A stretch of DNA of 32,845 nt. Source: Coriobacteriia bacterium (GTDB lineage: Bacteria > Actinomycetota > Coriobacteriia > Anaerosomatales > JAAXUF01). Shown in pieces: positions 14,443 to 22,615 of the stretch (positions within the stretch are counted from its first letter, which is position 1; each line of letters begins with the position of its first letter). Position numbers and translations under genes: made by a program. A model generated the notes under the pieces. It saw nothing but the letters and a program-made list of their open reading frames with translations. It did no database searches and was not told the origin of the DNA. The stretch spans positions 1-32,845 of the forward strand of contig JARLGT010000054.1 of the NCBI GenBank assembly GCA_031292615.1, in the 5' to 3' direction.

Positions 14443-15320
14443 CCGCGCGACCGATCGAGGAGGCGGCGCGCGTTCGCGTACGCGGCAGCAGCGAAGAGGG
14501 CGGGGGTCTCGTCACGCGCCTCGGTAAGGCGGGCGGCCGTGAAGAGCGTGTACGCCGGCTCGTTCTTGCGACCCCGGAAGGGCTCGGGGGTCATGAAGGG
14601 GCAGTCGGTCTCGGTGAGGATGCGATCGAGCGGCACGAGAGCGGCAGCCTCACGTACCTCATCAGCCTTCTTGAACGTCACCGGACCGGCGAAGCTCACG
14701 GTGCAGCCGAGAGCGAGGAAGCGGCCGAGAGGCTCGGGACCCAAGTTGTAGCAGTGCAGGATGCAGCCCGCCTGAGGCAGCCCGAGCTCGCGCAGGATGG
14801 CCTCGCCGTCCTCGTGCGCCTCTCGCAGGTGGACGACCACCGGCAGGTCGAGCTCGTGAGCGATCGCGAGCTGGCGCCGAAACGCCTCACGCTGAACGTC
14901 TCGCGGCGAGTAGTCGTAGTGATAGTCGAGCCCGATCTCCCCTATCGCCGATGTAAGTGCATGTCGCGCAAGGCGTCTCAACTCAGCCTCGACCTCAGGT
15001 GTAAGGTCCTTGGCGTTGTGGGGATGCACGCCGACGATGGTCCGGACATCCGGCAACGGCGTGTCTGACAGACCCTCGGCATCCAGGATTTCGCGTGCGC
15101 GCGCGAACCATATATCCAGAGAGTCGAACGTGCGTGAAGCGTCCTCGCTGGGATCCGCGACCGTCGCGATGAAGTCGACGTCCGTCCGCGCTGCGTTGGC
15201 GAGCGCAAGGCCCGGGTCCTCGAGCATGTCGAGGTGCGCATGGGTATCGGCGACCGGCCCGCCGAAATCGGGTGTGGCGACCTCGCGTCCCTTGGCGTCG
15301 ACGAAGAGCGGCTCGGCCAT
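14439..15320 (-). CDS. tatD: TatD family metal-dependent hydrolase
   Basis: A 293-residue TIM-barrel metallohydrolase of the TatD DNase family. Metal ligands are in place: VADTHAHLD at the start, GVHPHNA, the bridging Glu in GEIGLDYHYDYSP, VVVHLREA, LHCYN and the terminal Asp in ETDCPFMTPEPFRG. Family members act as 3'-5' exonucleases on DNA or RNA or as D-aminoacyl-type hydrolases. It starts seven bases after metG, the order found in Bacillus and Mycobacterium. It carries about 25 extra residues before the DTHAHLD motif compared with the short forms. Confidence 0.93.
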   Translation of the reverse strand: MAEPLFVDAKGREVATPDFGGPVADTHAHLDMLEDPGLALANAARTDVDFIATVADPSEDASRTFDSLDIWFARAREILDAEGLSDTPLPDVRTIVGVHPHNAKDLTPEVEAELRRLARHALTSAIGEIGLDYHYDYSPRDVQREAFRRQLAIAHELDLPVVVHLREAHEDGEAILRELGLPQAGCILHCYNLGPEPLGRFLALGCTVSFAGPVTFKKADEVREAAALVPLDRILTETDCPFMTPEPFRGRKNEPAYTLFTAARLTEARDETPALFAAAAYANARRLLDRSRG

Positions 15321-15327
15321 AGTGGCC

Positions 15328-16893
15328 CTACTCGGCGTTTTCGATGATGCGTTGGAAGAGTGCCTCGCCCTTCACCACGGGATTGCCCACCGGGAGGCGA
15401 CCCCATCGTGTCTCGGCAGCAAGGTCGTCGACGTTGAACGGGTCGCCGAGACCGAGTCGTGCGAAGACCTCGCGCGAGGTGCTCGGCATGACCGGCGCAG
15501 TGAAGAGCGCGGCGATGCGAACGGCCTCGAGGGCGTTGTAGAGCACGGCATGTAGGCGCGGCAGCGTCGCCTCCGACTTGGCGAGATTCCACGGCGCTGC
15601 GTCTTCGATGTAGCGGTTGGTGCGCTTGATGATCTCCCAAACAGCCTCGAGCGCGCCTACGTAGTCCAGCTCGTCCATACGCGCGTCGTACGCCGAGAAC
15701 AGCCCGTCGCCGATCGCTTTGAGTTCGGCGTCGTCTGCAGTGAGTTCGGGCGCACCTGAGGGGTCGGGCACCCGGCCGTCGCAGAACTTGCCCACCATGT
15801 TGAAGAGGCGCGAAACGAGGTTGCCCCAGTCGTTGGCGAGGTCACCGTTGTAGCGCTGCACCATCGACCCTAGAGAAAACGAGCCGTCGGTGCCGAACTG
15901 CACCTCGCGCAGGAAGTAGTAACGGTAGGCATCGACGCCGAATCGGGCGACGAGGTCGGCCGGCGCCATCGCGTTGCCCTTGGACTTGCTCATCTTCTCG
16001 CCCTTGGTGAGCAGGAAGCCGTTAGCGAACACGCGCTCAGGCACCTCCATGCCGGCGGACATGAGCATCGCGGGCCAGATCACGCAGTGAAAGCGGATGA
16101 TGTCCTTGCCCACGAAGTGGAGCTGCGCCGGCCAGCGCCGGGCGAACTCCTCGGCCTTCTCGGGATCGCCGTAGCCGATTGCCGTGATGTAGTTGATGAG
16201 CGCGTCGAACCAGACGTAGACGGTATGGCTCTCGTCGAAGGGCAGCGGAATGCCCCACTTCACGTTCGCGCGCGAGATCGACAGATCGCGCAGACCGCTC
16301 TTCACGAACGAGAGCACCTCGTTGCGGCGCGTCTCCGGCTGGATGAAGTGCGGGTTGGCTTCGAAATACGCGAGCAGCCGGTCCTGATACGACGAGAGCT
16401 TGAAGAAGTAGTTGTCCTCGCGCACGAACTCGACGCCCCGGTTGCACTGCGGGCACGTGTGGTCGTCGTGGAGCTGCTCCTCGGTGTAGTACGTCTCGCA
16501 CGGGACGCAGTACCAGCCCTCGTAGGTGCCTTGGTAGATGTCGCCGGCCTCGTAGATCGTCTTGAGGAACTCTTGGACACCCCGCTCGTGGCGCGGCTCC
16601 GTGGTGCGGATGAAGTCGTCGTTGGAGATGTCGAGCATCTTCCAAGCATCGAGGAACTTCTCGGCGATCGTGTCGACCCACTCCTGCGGCGAGACCCCGT
16701 TGGCCTCGGCGGCCTGCCCGACCTTCTGGCCGTGCTCGTCGAGTCCGGTCAGGAACCAGACGTCGTCGCCGCGCAGCCGGCGATAGCGGGCGAGCGCATC
16801 GGCGGCGATGGTCGTGTAGGCAGTCCCGAGGTGCGGAACCGAGTTCACGTAGTAGATAGGAGTGGTCAGATAGAACGACTGCTTCTGGCTCAT
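15328..16893 (-). CDS. metG: Methionyl-tRNA synthetase
   Basis: A 521-residue class I aminoacyl-tRNA synthetase charging tRNA-Met. It has the HIGH-type motif PHLGTAYTTIAADAL near residue 20, a zinc knuckle with two cysteine pairs (CVPC and CPQC, about 125-147), the GWYCVPCE loop, and KMSKSKGN as the second ATP motif. The C-terminal anticodon-binding helices (NLVSRLFNMVGKF, APWNLAK) follow. The EMAP-like tRNA-binding tail of Bacillus MetG is absent, as in mycobacterial MetG. ATG 16893 was chosen since the synthetase fold starts here; upstream in-frame codons run into the abrB control region. Its Shine-Dalgarno (GGAG) is distant, 11 bases, in a leader similar to that of prs. Confidence 0.97.
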   Translation of the reverse strand: MSQKQSFYLTTPIYYVNSVPHLGTAYTTIAADALARYRRLRGDDVWFLTGLDEHGQKVGQAAEANGVSPQEWVDTIAEKFLDAWKMLDISNDDFIRTTEPRHERGVQEFLKTIYEAGDIYQGTYEGWYCVPCETYYTEEQLHDDHTCPQCNRGVEFVREDNYFFKLSSYQDRLLAYFEANPHFIQPETRRNEVLSFVKSGLRDLSISRANVKWGIPLPFDESHTVYVWFDALINYITAIGYGDPEKAEEFARRWPAQLHFVGKDIIRFHCVIWPAMLMSAGMEVPERVFANGFLLTKGEKMSKSKGNAMAPADLVARFGVDAYRYYFLREVQFGTDGSFSLGSMVQRYNGDLANDWGNLVSRLFNMVGKFCDGRVPDPSGAPELTADDAELKAIGDGLFSAYDARMDELDYVGALEAVWEIIKRTNRYIEDAAPWNLAKSEATLPRLHAVLYNALEAVRIAALFTAPVMPSTSREVFARLGLGDPFNVDDLAAETRWGRLPVGNPVVKGEALFQRIIENAE

Positions 16894-16936
16894 CTGTTTC
16901 GGCGCTCCGTTGCCGTGGGTAATACTGGAAGAGGGA

Positions 16937-16954
16937 AAGGCTTTGGGGAGCCTT
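16937..16954. repeat. Inverted repeat between metG and abrB
   Basis: Perfect 6-bp arms AAGGCT/AGCCTT around TTGGGG in the divergent control region. It may be an operator or an RNA stem in a leader; a weak -10-like TCTAAC towards abrB lies just beyond. Confidence 0.25.
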
Positions 16955-17017
16955 GCGAAAGATTCTAACTGTTTCAGCGTTGCGTGATTTCGCGTCATCA
17001 GGGAAAGGCGGTCGGCG

Positions 17018-17263
17018 ATGCATGACACAGGGATCGTACGGAGGGTCGACGACCTCGGCCGAATCGTCATTCCCATGGAGCTGCGCCGCACACTTGGCAT
17101 CAAGGTCAAGGATCCGATGGCGATTTTCGTAGAGGGAGACCGGATCATCCTCACCAAGCACAAGGACGCGTGCGCAATCTGCGGTGCCTCCGACTCCGAG
17201 ACCGTCGATGTCAAGGGCCGTCCGGTCTGCGCGGACTGCGTCTCCGCAATCAAGCGGACCTAG
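17018..17263 (+). CDS. abrB: AbrB/SpoVT-type transition-state regulator with zinc-knuckle tail
   Basis: An 81-residue DNA-binding protein. The N-terminal swapped-hairpin AbrB domain (about 1-47) reads GIVRRVDDLGRIVIPMELRR, then LGIKVKDPMAIF and RIILTKH. A C-terminal CxxC...CxxC segment (CAIC, then CADC, about 51-74) should bind zinc, as in clostridial AbrB homologues but unlike Bacillus AbrB. It is divergent from metG, 124 bases apart, and convergent with rsmI 53 bases downstream; the rsmI-abrB-metG order is that of Bacillus. Possible targets include its own promoter region. A small inverted repeat (16937-16954) lies in the shared upstream region. Confidence 0.93.
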   Translation: MHDTGIVRRVDDLGRIVIPMELRRTLGIKVKDPMAIFVEGDRIILTKHKDACAICGASDSETVDVKGRPVCADCVSAIKRT

Positions 17264-17316
17264 CGGCGCATGGACACGCTTCCGGCCATGACTCTCGACA
17301 TCGCCGGGCCACCCGC

Positions 17317-18162
17317 CTACTTGTGCGCGATGTCGTAGACCTCGCTTCGCGACACTCCAAGCTCGGCGGCCACCTGCTTGACGGCTCCGCTACGCGTGCT
17401 TCCGGCTGCGACAACCGCGTCGACACGCGCCCGGATATCGGCCGCGTCCAGCTCGGCCTTTGGCGCATCGTGTGGTGGGGGGCCGACGAGCAGAACGACC
17501 TCGCCCTTAAGCGAGTCCCTGCCCGCGATCTGAGCCGCGACCTCCTCCACGCTGCCGCGCACTACCTCCTCGTGTAGCTTCGTAAGCTCGCGCGCGACGG
17601 CGGCTCGGCGTCCCGGGAAGGCCTCGGCAAGCGCGGCCAGAGCGGCGGCGCTTCGGCGTGGCGACTCGTAGAACACCAGCGTGGCGTCGAGTGTGGCGAG
17701 CGCGTCGAGTTCTCGGCGGCGCTCCCCGGCCTTGCGGGCCAGGAAGCCACCGAAGTAGAAGCGACGCATCGGTAACCCGCTTGCAACCAGCGCGGCCAGC
17801 AGTGCTGAGGCCCCGGGCATCGGCTCGACCGGGACCCCGGCCTCCACGGCGGCGGCGATGAGCCGGGCGCCGGGGTCCGAGACACCCGGCGTGCCGGCGT
17901 CGCTCACAAACGCAATGACCTGCCCACCCAACATCCGCTCGACCAGCTGCGGCGCCTGCCGCTCGATCGTGTGCTCGTCGCAGCGCTCAAGCGGGGTCGC
18001 GATCTCGTAGCGCGTGAACAGTTTGCGCGTCACCCGCGTGTCCTCGGCAGCCACGATGTCGGCAGCCTTCAAGGCGTCGAGGACGCGTAGCGTGACGTCC
18101 CCGAGGTTGCCGATGGGCGTTGCGCACACCACTAGGCGACCGCCGGCCGGAGCGCTACTCAT
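17317..18162 (-). CDS. rsmI: 16S rRNA 2'-O-ribose C1402 methyltransferase
   Basis: A 281-residue SAM-dependent tetrapyrrole-methylase-fold enzyme that methylates the ribose of C1402 in the decoding centre. Hallmarks: VVCATPIGNLGDVTLRVLDAL near residue 12, AEDTRVTRKLF, VSDAGTPGVSDPGARL, PGASALLAALVASGLP and VFYESPRR. The C-terminal helix-turn-helix-like tail (AVKQVAAELGVSRSEVYDIA) is also typical. ATG 18162 lies inside the end of the upstream membrane-protein gene (8-base overlap) with no clear Shine-Dalgarno, so translation probably depends on coupling. It therefore ends an operon of membrane proteins, not its usual company. Confidence 0.95.
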   Translation of the reverse strand: MSSAPAGGRLVVCATPIGNLGDVTLRVLDALKAADIVAAEDTRVTRKLFTRYEIATPLERCDEHTIERQAPQLVERMLGGQVIAFVSDAGTPGVSDPGARLIAAAVEAGVPVEPMPGASALLAALVASGLPMRRFYFGGFLARKAGERRRELDALATLDATLVFYESPRRSAAALAALAEAFPGRRAAVARELTKLHEEVVRGSVEEVAAQIAGRDSLKGEVVLLVGPPPHDAPKAELDAADIRARVDAVVAAGSTRSGAVKQVAAELGVSRSEVYDIAHK

Positions 18163-19264
18163 GCGACGGCTCGGCCGAGGCGTCGGGAGACCAGCCTGCA
18201 ACAGGTGGAACGGCGTACCCGGCGGGCGACGCACTGGGGGCAGTGGGATAGCTCGGCGGTATCGGACGGCCGTACGCGGGCGGGATGTAGCCGGGTTGCG
18301 GAACGAATATCTCTCGGCCAGTCATCCGGCGGTACAGGATCGTCCAGAGGGCGGACGTGAACGTGCCCCAGACCGCCACGTAGAACAGCGAGACGGCGAT
18401 CAGCACGATGATCCACACACCCACAAGAAGCGCCACCAGACCCCAGTTGCGTGCGACAGCGGCGGCGATGCCCGGTACCAGGAGCACAAGCGTCACGATG
18501 ACGATTGGGATGGCCACAACCAGCCCCGCAGCGACGTTGAGTCCCCAGTTGATCAGCCACATCAGCGCCGTGTCTTTGAAGCGCGCGCGAAAGGTCTTGT
18601 ACGCATCCTTGGCCGACTGGATCGCGCCGATTCCGTCGAGCACGATTCGGCGCAACGCGATGACGTAGACGATGCCCAGCACGAAGCTCATCACCAAGAT
18701 GAGCGGTATTCCAATCACGAGTGATCCGCAAACCGGGAGGATGGCGCCGACCGCCCCGCTGCCACCGCGCGCCACCGCCAGCGCAATCGGAACGCCGACT
18801 GCCGCGACCAGAAGCAGCAAGGCCACGAGCAGGGGTAGCTGCACGAGAATCCCGAGTCCAAGCACGCTCCACAAGCGCGAGAATCCTTGCTTCCACGCCG
18901 AGCCAAGCTGAGGTGTGCGGCCGTCCTCGATCTCGTTGACGGCCCAGACCAGTCCGCCCTGCGCGGCGAGGTTGAGCACCCACATGAACAACGCAAACAC
19001 AATCCAGATGAGTCCCGCAGCGATCAGGACCGGAATCCACCTGCTGGCCGTCGAGCTCAGCTGCTGTAGCTGACCTCCCGAGAACGGCGATGTCGAGCTT
19101 CCGCCCGAGGAGGTCGAGCCCGAACCGAAGGACTGGCCTGGGCTGTAACCGCCACTCCCCTGACCGCCCCAGCCCGTGATGCCTGCGAAGATGCCGAGAA
19201 CCCAGAGGAAGCGATAGCGCCACGTGATGCGCCACGCCTTCTTGATGATCTGTCCGTACTCCAT
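18155..19264 (-). CDS. Polytopic membrane protein, tandem paralogue 1
   Basis: A 369-residue membrane protein of unknown function. It starts with MEYGQIIKKAWRITWRYRFL, a short amphipathic/basic entry, followed by a Gly/Ser/Gln-rich loop (about 35-75) and about six hydrophobic segments. Two internal SAWK-type motifs (GSAWKQGFSRLW, SAKDAYKTFRARF) precede membrane pairs, and the last segment ends with ALWTILYRRMTGRE. The tail is Pro/Tyr/Ser-rich and cytoplasmic or flexible. It shares these landmarks with the next two genes upstream, so the three are tandem duplicates, resembling GDPD-anchor or DUF7544-like membrane domains. ATG 19264 has a perfect AGGAGG six bases upstream. It overlaps rsmI by eight bases. 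Confidence 0.85.
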   Translation of the reverse strand: MEYGQIIKKAWRITWRYRFLWVLGIFAGITGWGGQGSGGYSPGQSFGSGSTSSGGSSTSPFSGGQLQQLSSTASRWIPVLIAAGLIWIVFALFMWVLNLAAQGGLVWAVNEIEDGRTPQLGSAWKQGFSRLWSVLGLGILVQLPLLVALLLLVAAVGVPIALAVARGGSGAVGAILPVCGSLVIGIPLILVMSFVLGIVYVIALRRIVLDGIGAIQSAKDAYKTFRARFKDTALMWLINWGLNVAAGLVVAIPIVIVTLVLLVPGIAAAVARNWGLVALLVGVWIIVLIAVSLFYVAVWGTFTSALWTILYRRMTGREIFVPQPGYIPPAYGRPIPPSYPTAPSASPAGYAVPPVAGWSPDASAEPSHE

Positions 19265-19286
19265 CTTCGACCTCCTGGTCGCGGTG

Positions 19287-20426
19287 CTATGCCGGTTCGA
19301 TTGGGGTGTCGTTCCCGATCGCGGGCCCGTCGTCCCGCCCGGGCTGGTTCGCCCCTGGCTCAACCCGTGGTTGGGACGCCGACGCCGACTGAGTCGGCTC
19401 GGTCGGCAGCAGCATATTCGCCATCATCGGCCCCGCGGGTGGGTGCTGCGGATAGCCGTTGTTGTCGGCTGGGTGGATGGGGCGGGGCGGGGCGTACATG
19501 GGTGTGGGAGCAACGTCGAGCCCAGTCATCTGCCTGAAGAACGCGGTCCACATAGCGTAGGAGAAGATGACGAACGGCACGACCAGCGCAATCGCAAGCG
19601 GCCCGCTTATGGCGTAGGCCCCCAGCAAGTGGCTCAGCGTCGGCAACTTCTGACCGGCCGCTGTGGCGATCTGGACGGGCACGCCCACGATTCCGACAAT
19701 CACGGCCCAAACGATCCCAAAGCCAAGCTGGATCAGAGAGAAGACGAAGACGTTCTTCTTGCGCGCGCGCAGGGCCTTCCACGCCGAGCCAAGCGCGTCA
19801 CCGGAAGTCCTTCCGCCGATGACGCCGTAGCGAACCGCGATCGAGCCGTACGCCGCCGTGAACAATGCGAGCAGGATGAGGAGCACGAAGAAGACAAGGT
19901 AGCCGCAGCACGCGCCCGCAATCGCCGGCACTGGGTTGAGGCCGCTGTTGCCAGACTTGGCCGCGACAGCGACCCCACCGATGACTGCCACTACGAGTGG
20001 GACGGAACACACTGCCGCAGCGACAAAGGCGATCAGCCCCACCACGAACTCGATCACGAAGACCCTGCCGAACCGGCGCCCACCCACGCGCCAGCCGTCG
20101 GACGTGCGCGCCTTTCGGCCGGCGAGTACCTCGTCGCTCAGGTGCGTCAGTCCGCCCTGAAGGATGAGGTTGGCGGGGAGGCAGAGAATCGAGGCAAGCA
20201 CCACGGCGGTGAAGTAGACGAGTTGAACAACCACCGCGGTCGATGGGTGACCCGGATACACGGTCGAAGCCATCCGCAGGAAGCTGGATTCGCCGACCGC
20301 ATTGAAGGATGCCAGCACTACGAGAAGCACGACAACGCGCACGGCCTGAGTCGAGGCTACGAACCCCCACATGCCGCCGGACTTCAGCGAACGAAACGAC
20401 CTTTGGATCATGTCCGAGTAGTTCAA
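19287..20426 (-). CDS. Polytopic membrane protein, tandem paralogue 2 (TTG start)
   Basis: A 379-residue membrane protein of unknown function, paralogous to both neighbours. I start it at TTG 20426, giving MNYSDMIQRSFRSLKSGGMW: this lines up with the N-termini of the two paralogues, overlaps the upstream stop as TTGA, and has GGGGGAGG a few bases upstream. It has about six hydrophobic segments, the motifs SDGWRVGGRRFGRVF and GSAWKALRARKKNVFVF before membrane pairs, and AMWTAFFRQMTGLD at the end of the last segment. The tail of about 75 residues is Pro-, Gln- and Asn-rich. The gene lies 22 bases before paralogue 1, in the same transcript. Confidence 0.83.
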   Translation of the reverse strand: MNYSDMIQRSFRSLKSGGMWGFVASTQAVRVVVLLVVLASFNAVGESSFLRMASTVYPGHPSTAVVVQLVYFTAVVLASILCLPANLILQGGLTHLSDEVLAGRKARTSDGWRVGGRRFGRVFVIEFVVGLIAFVAAAVCSVPLVVAVIGGVAVAAKSGNSGLNPVPAIAGACCGYLVFFVLLILLALFTAAYGSIAVRYGVIGGRTSGDALGSAWKALRARKKNVFVFSLIQLGFGIVWAVIVGIVGVPVQIATAAGQKLPTLSHLLGAYAISGPLAIALVVPFVIFSYAMWTAFFRQMTGLDVAPTPMYAPPRPIHPADNNGYPQHPPAGPMMANMLLPTEPTQSASASQPRVEPGANQPGRDDGPAIGNDTPIEPA

Positions 20427-21472
20427 AGCGCCTCCCCCTGCCGCGTGAGTGATGCGGCGACGCCAGCTTGATAATCGGGCGAGATAACTGGCGCTTCGCG
20501 TCCGGTGAGTCTGCGCCAGAACAGGGTCCACAGCACCGAAGACCAAACTATGACAGCAACGCTGTAGACGAACAGCACCAGCCCTGCAGTCAGACAAGCC
20601 AGCAGGGTCACGAACATCGCTGGGCCCGAGAATGCGTGCGCCGCAGCGACCAACAGTGCCACTACCGCCCCCACGATCGCCGCCAGTATGCCCACGACGA
20701 TCCCAAGTGCGAGGCCCGCCGCAATCCCGATGCCCGCCTGCAGCAGGTACAGAAGCGCCACGTCGGCCAGACGACTTCGTGCCAGCTTCCATGCCGAGGA
20801 GAAGGCGAATCGCCACTCCTGGCCTTCAACAGCTACGTAGCGCAGACCGAGGTTGACCAGCACCGCCAGGGGGATGCCGATGATTCCGACGACACTCGAG
20901 AGCACGGAGTTGATCGCATTGCCCCCGGTGATGGCCGCGACGTTGGGCGCTTGGCCCATGCTCAACGGAATCGAGATCGTGAACAGAGTGAACAGAGCGA
21001 TTGCGAGCAGGTAGACCAGACTGGGCAGTGCCGCGATCGCAAGGAGTCCGATCGTGCGCCACCACACGCCAAAGCCGTCGCGCATGCCGAGCCCGACCGA
21101 CACGTCTCCGCCATCAAGCACGGCAGAGGTCTGCGTGATTGCGCCAACAGTAGCCGCGACATCGAACACGCCCAGCACCGCCCAGCCCACGATGATTGCC
21201 ACGATGCCTGCGACCATCTCGGGCGCCCAGCGCTGGATCCCCGCGACGACCGCGGGCAGCGCCGACGCAAGTCCGCTGCTTGCACCGCCACTGGCGGCGG
21301 CGCTCCCAGCGACAACCAGCGCCTGCGTCAACAGTGTCATCGGGACTATCAAGCCCATGATGATGAGGGTGTACACGCCCAGCTGAAGCGCTGAGATGGC
21401 CCCGAGCCCCCAGAGAGTGGGCGTGCGTCGCAAGATGCGCCACGACTCGCGCAACATCCCCGTCCAGTCCAC
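20423..21472 (-). CDS. Polytopic membrane protein, tandem paralogue 3
   Basis: A 349-residue membrane protein of unknown function and the first of three tandem paralogues in transcription order. It begins MDWTGMLRESWRILRRTPTL, enters the membrane, has about six hydrophobic segments, the internal motif SSAWKLARSRLADVALL, and ends the last segment with LWTLFWRRLTGRE, then a short tail. The start is GTG 21472 with a GGGGGAG Shine-Dalgarno. It overlaps paralogue 2 by four bases and lies 27 bases after the DUF362 gene. Unlike the other two it lacks a long proline-rich tail. Confidence 0.83.
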   Translation of the reverse strand: MDWTGMLRESWRILRRTPTLWGLGAISALQLGVYTLIIMGLIVPMTLLTQALVVAGSAAASGGASSGLASALPAVVAGIQRWAPEMVAGIVAIIVGWAVLGVFDVAATVGAITQTSAVLDGGDVSVGLGMRDGFGVWWRTIGLLAIAALPSLVYLLAIALFTLFTISIPLSMGQAPNVAAITGGNAINSVLSSVVGIIGIPLAVLVNLGLRYVAVEGQEWRFAFSSAWKLARSRLADVALLYLLQAGIGIAAGLALGIVVGILAAIVGAVVALLVAAAHAFSGPAMFVTLLACLTAGLVLFVYSVAVIVWSSVLWTLFWRRLTGREAPVISPDYQAGVAASLTRQGEAL

Positions 21473-21499
21473 CCGCTCCCCCTTCGCGCTTCCGCGCCC

Positions 21500-22615
21500 C
21501 TAGTCCAGCTGCCGGAGCTCGTAGTCGCGAGAGCCCATCTGGTGCTCCTCGCCGTAGCGCATGACGATCGTCCCGTCGATGCCCGTTATCTCACGGAACT
21601 TGTCAGCACCCGGAGCCATGCCTTCACCGCGACCGCCCGGAAGTCCAGGTGCCGCAACGATCATGTCGTAGGCTGCCTGGTCGATCGCGACGATATCCGT
21701 CGAGGCCAGAACGCCGATATCGGCGACGACCGGGGCGTCGGAGAAGCTCCAGCAGTCGCAGTCCGGTGAGATCTGGGTGACGAAGGAGACGTAGACGACC
21801 TTGCCTTCCTTGCCCGCCAGTACACCGGCAGCGTGCTCCACGATCTTCTCTTGAAGCGCCTCGGGCGTGGTCTTCCACTGGGTGGCGATTGCACCGAACG
21901 AGCAGTTCGCGACGCATTCGCCGCAGCCGTAGCACAGCTCGAAGTCCACAATCGCCACGCGGTCGGGTCCGATGGCGATCGCAGCGACCGGACACGCCTT
22001 CATGCAACGCCCGCATGCCGTGCACTTCTCGGCTTCGACCTCGGGCTTGAAGTCTGAGTGCATGCGCTGCTTGGCGCTGCGACAGCCGAGCCCCATGCCC
22101 ACGTTCTTGAACGCTCCACCAAAGCCGGTCGCCTCGTGGCCTTTCACGTGGGTGATGACGACCAGCGCGTCGGCGTGCACTGCCGCCGAGCCAATCCGGA
22201 CGGAGTCGAAGTGCTTGAAACCTTCGATGGGTACCTCGCAGGACTCGGCACCTGCCAGGCCATCGGCGATTATGATCGGCGCCTCGACGGTCGCGTATGA
22301 GAACCCGTGCTGGATTGCGTTGGTCAGATGATCGACCGCGTTCCAGCGCTGGCCGGAGTACAGGGTGTTCGCGTCGGTCAGGAAGGGCTTCCCACCGTGA
22401 GTCTTGATGCGCTTGACTACCTCGCGCGCGAAGATCGGCTGCACGAAGCCGGTGTTGCCTTCCTCGCCGAAGTGCATCTTGACCGCGACAAAGTCGCCCT
22501 CGGCCACCGCCGTCGAAAGCCCGGCGCGCTCGACGAGTACGCCGACGCGCTTGACCAACGACTGCTTCTTCGGGCTTCTGAGCGGCACGAACCAAACGGT
22601 AGGCTTGTCGGCCAC
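21500..22615 (-). CDS. DUF362 protein with two [4Fe-4S] ferredoxin motifs
   Basis: A 371-residue protein with a DUF362 domain (VAVKMHFGEEGNTGFV, DANTLYSGQRW, ITHVKGHEATGFGGAFKNVG) interrupted near residues 195-245 by two 4Fe-4S motifs (CTACGRCMKACP and CYGCGECVANCS). The C-terminal DUF362 part follows (DIGVLASTDIVAIDQAAYD). DUF362 proteins are common in anaerobes; their reaction is unknown and an electron-transfer role is inferred from the clusters. It starts at GTG 22615, which shares one base with the stop of the ROK kinase gene (TAGTG), so the two are coupled. Confidence 0.88.
   Translation of the reverse strand: MADKPTVWFVPLRSPKKQSLVKRVGVLVERAGLSTAVAEGDFVAVKMHFGEEGNTGFVQPIFAREVVKRIKTHGGKPFLTDANTLYSGQRWNAVDHLTNAIQHGFSYATVEAPIIIADGLAGAESCEVPIEGFKHFDSVRIGSAAVHADALVVITHVKGHEATGFGGAFKNVGMGLGCRSAKQRMHSDFKPEVEAEKCTACGRCMKACPVAAIAIGPDRVAIVDFELCYGCGECVANCSFGAIATQWKTTPEALQEKIVEHAAGVLAGKEGKVVYVSFVTQISPDCDCWSFSDAPVVADIGVLASTDIVAIDQAAYDMIVAAPGLPGGRGEGMAPGADKFREITGIDGTIVMRYGEEHQMGSRDYELRQLD

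Noticed and set aside
16894-17253. N-terminal extension of metG to 641 residues
   Set aside because: It would cover the abrB gene and control region, and the synthetase fold clearly begins at the ATG at 16893.
19224-20471. Plus-strand frame of 415 codons rich in His/Arg/Asp
   Set aside because: Antisense shadow of the paralogue 2 membrane protein.
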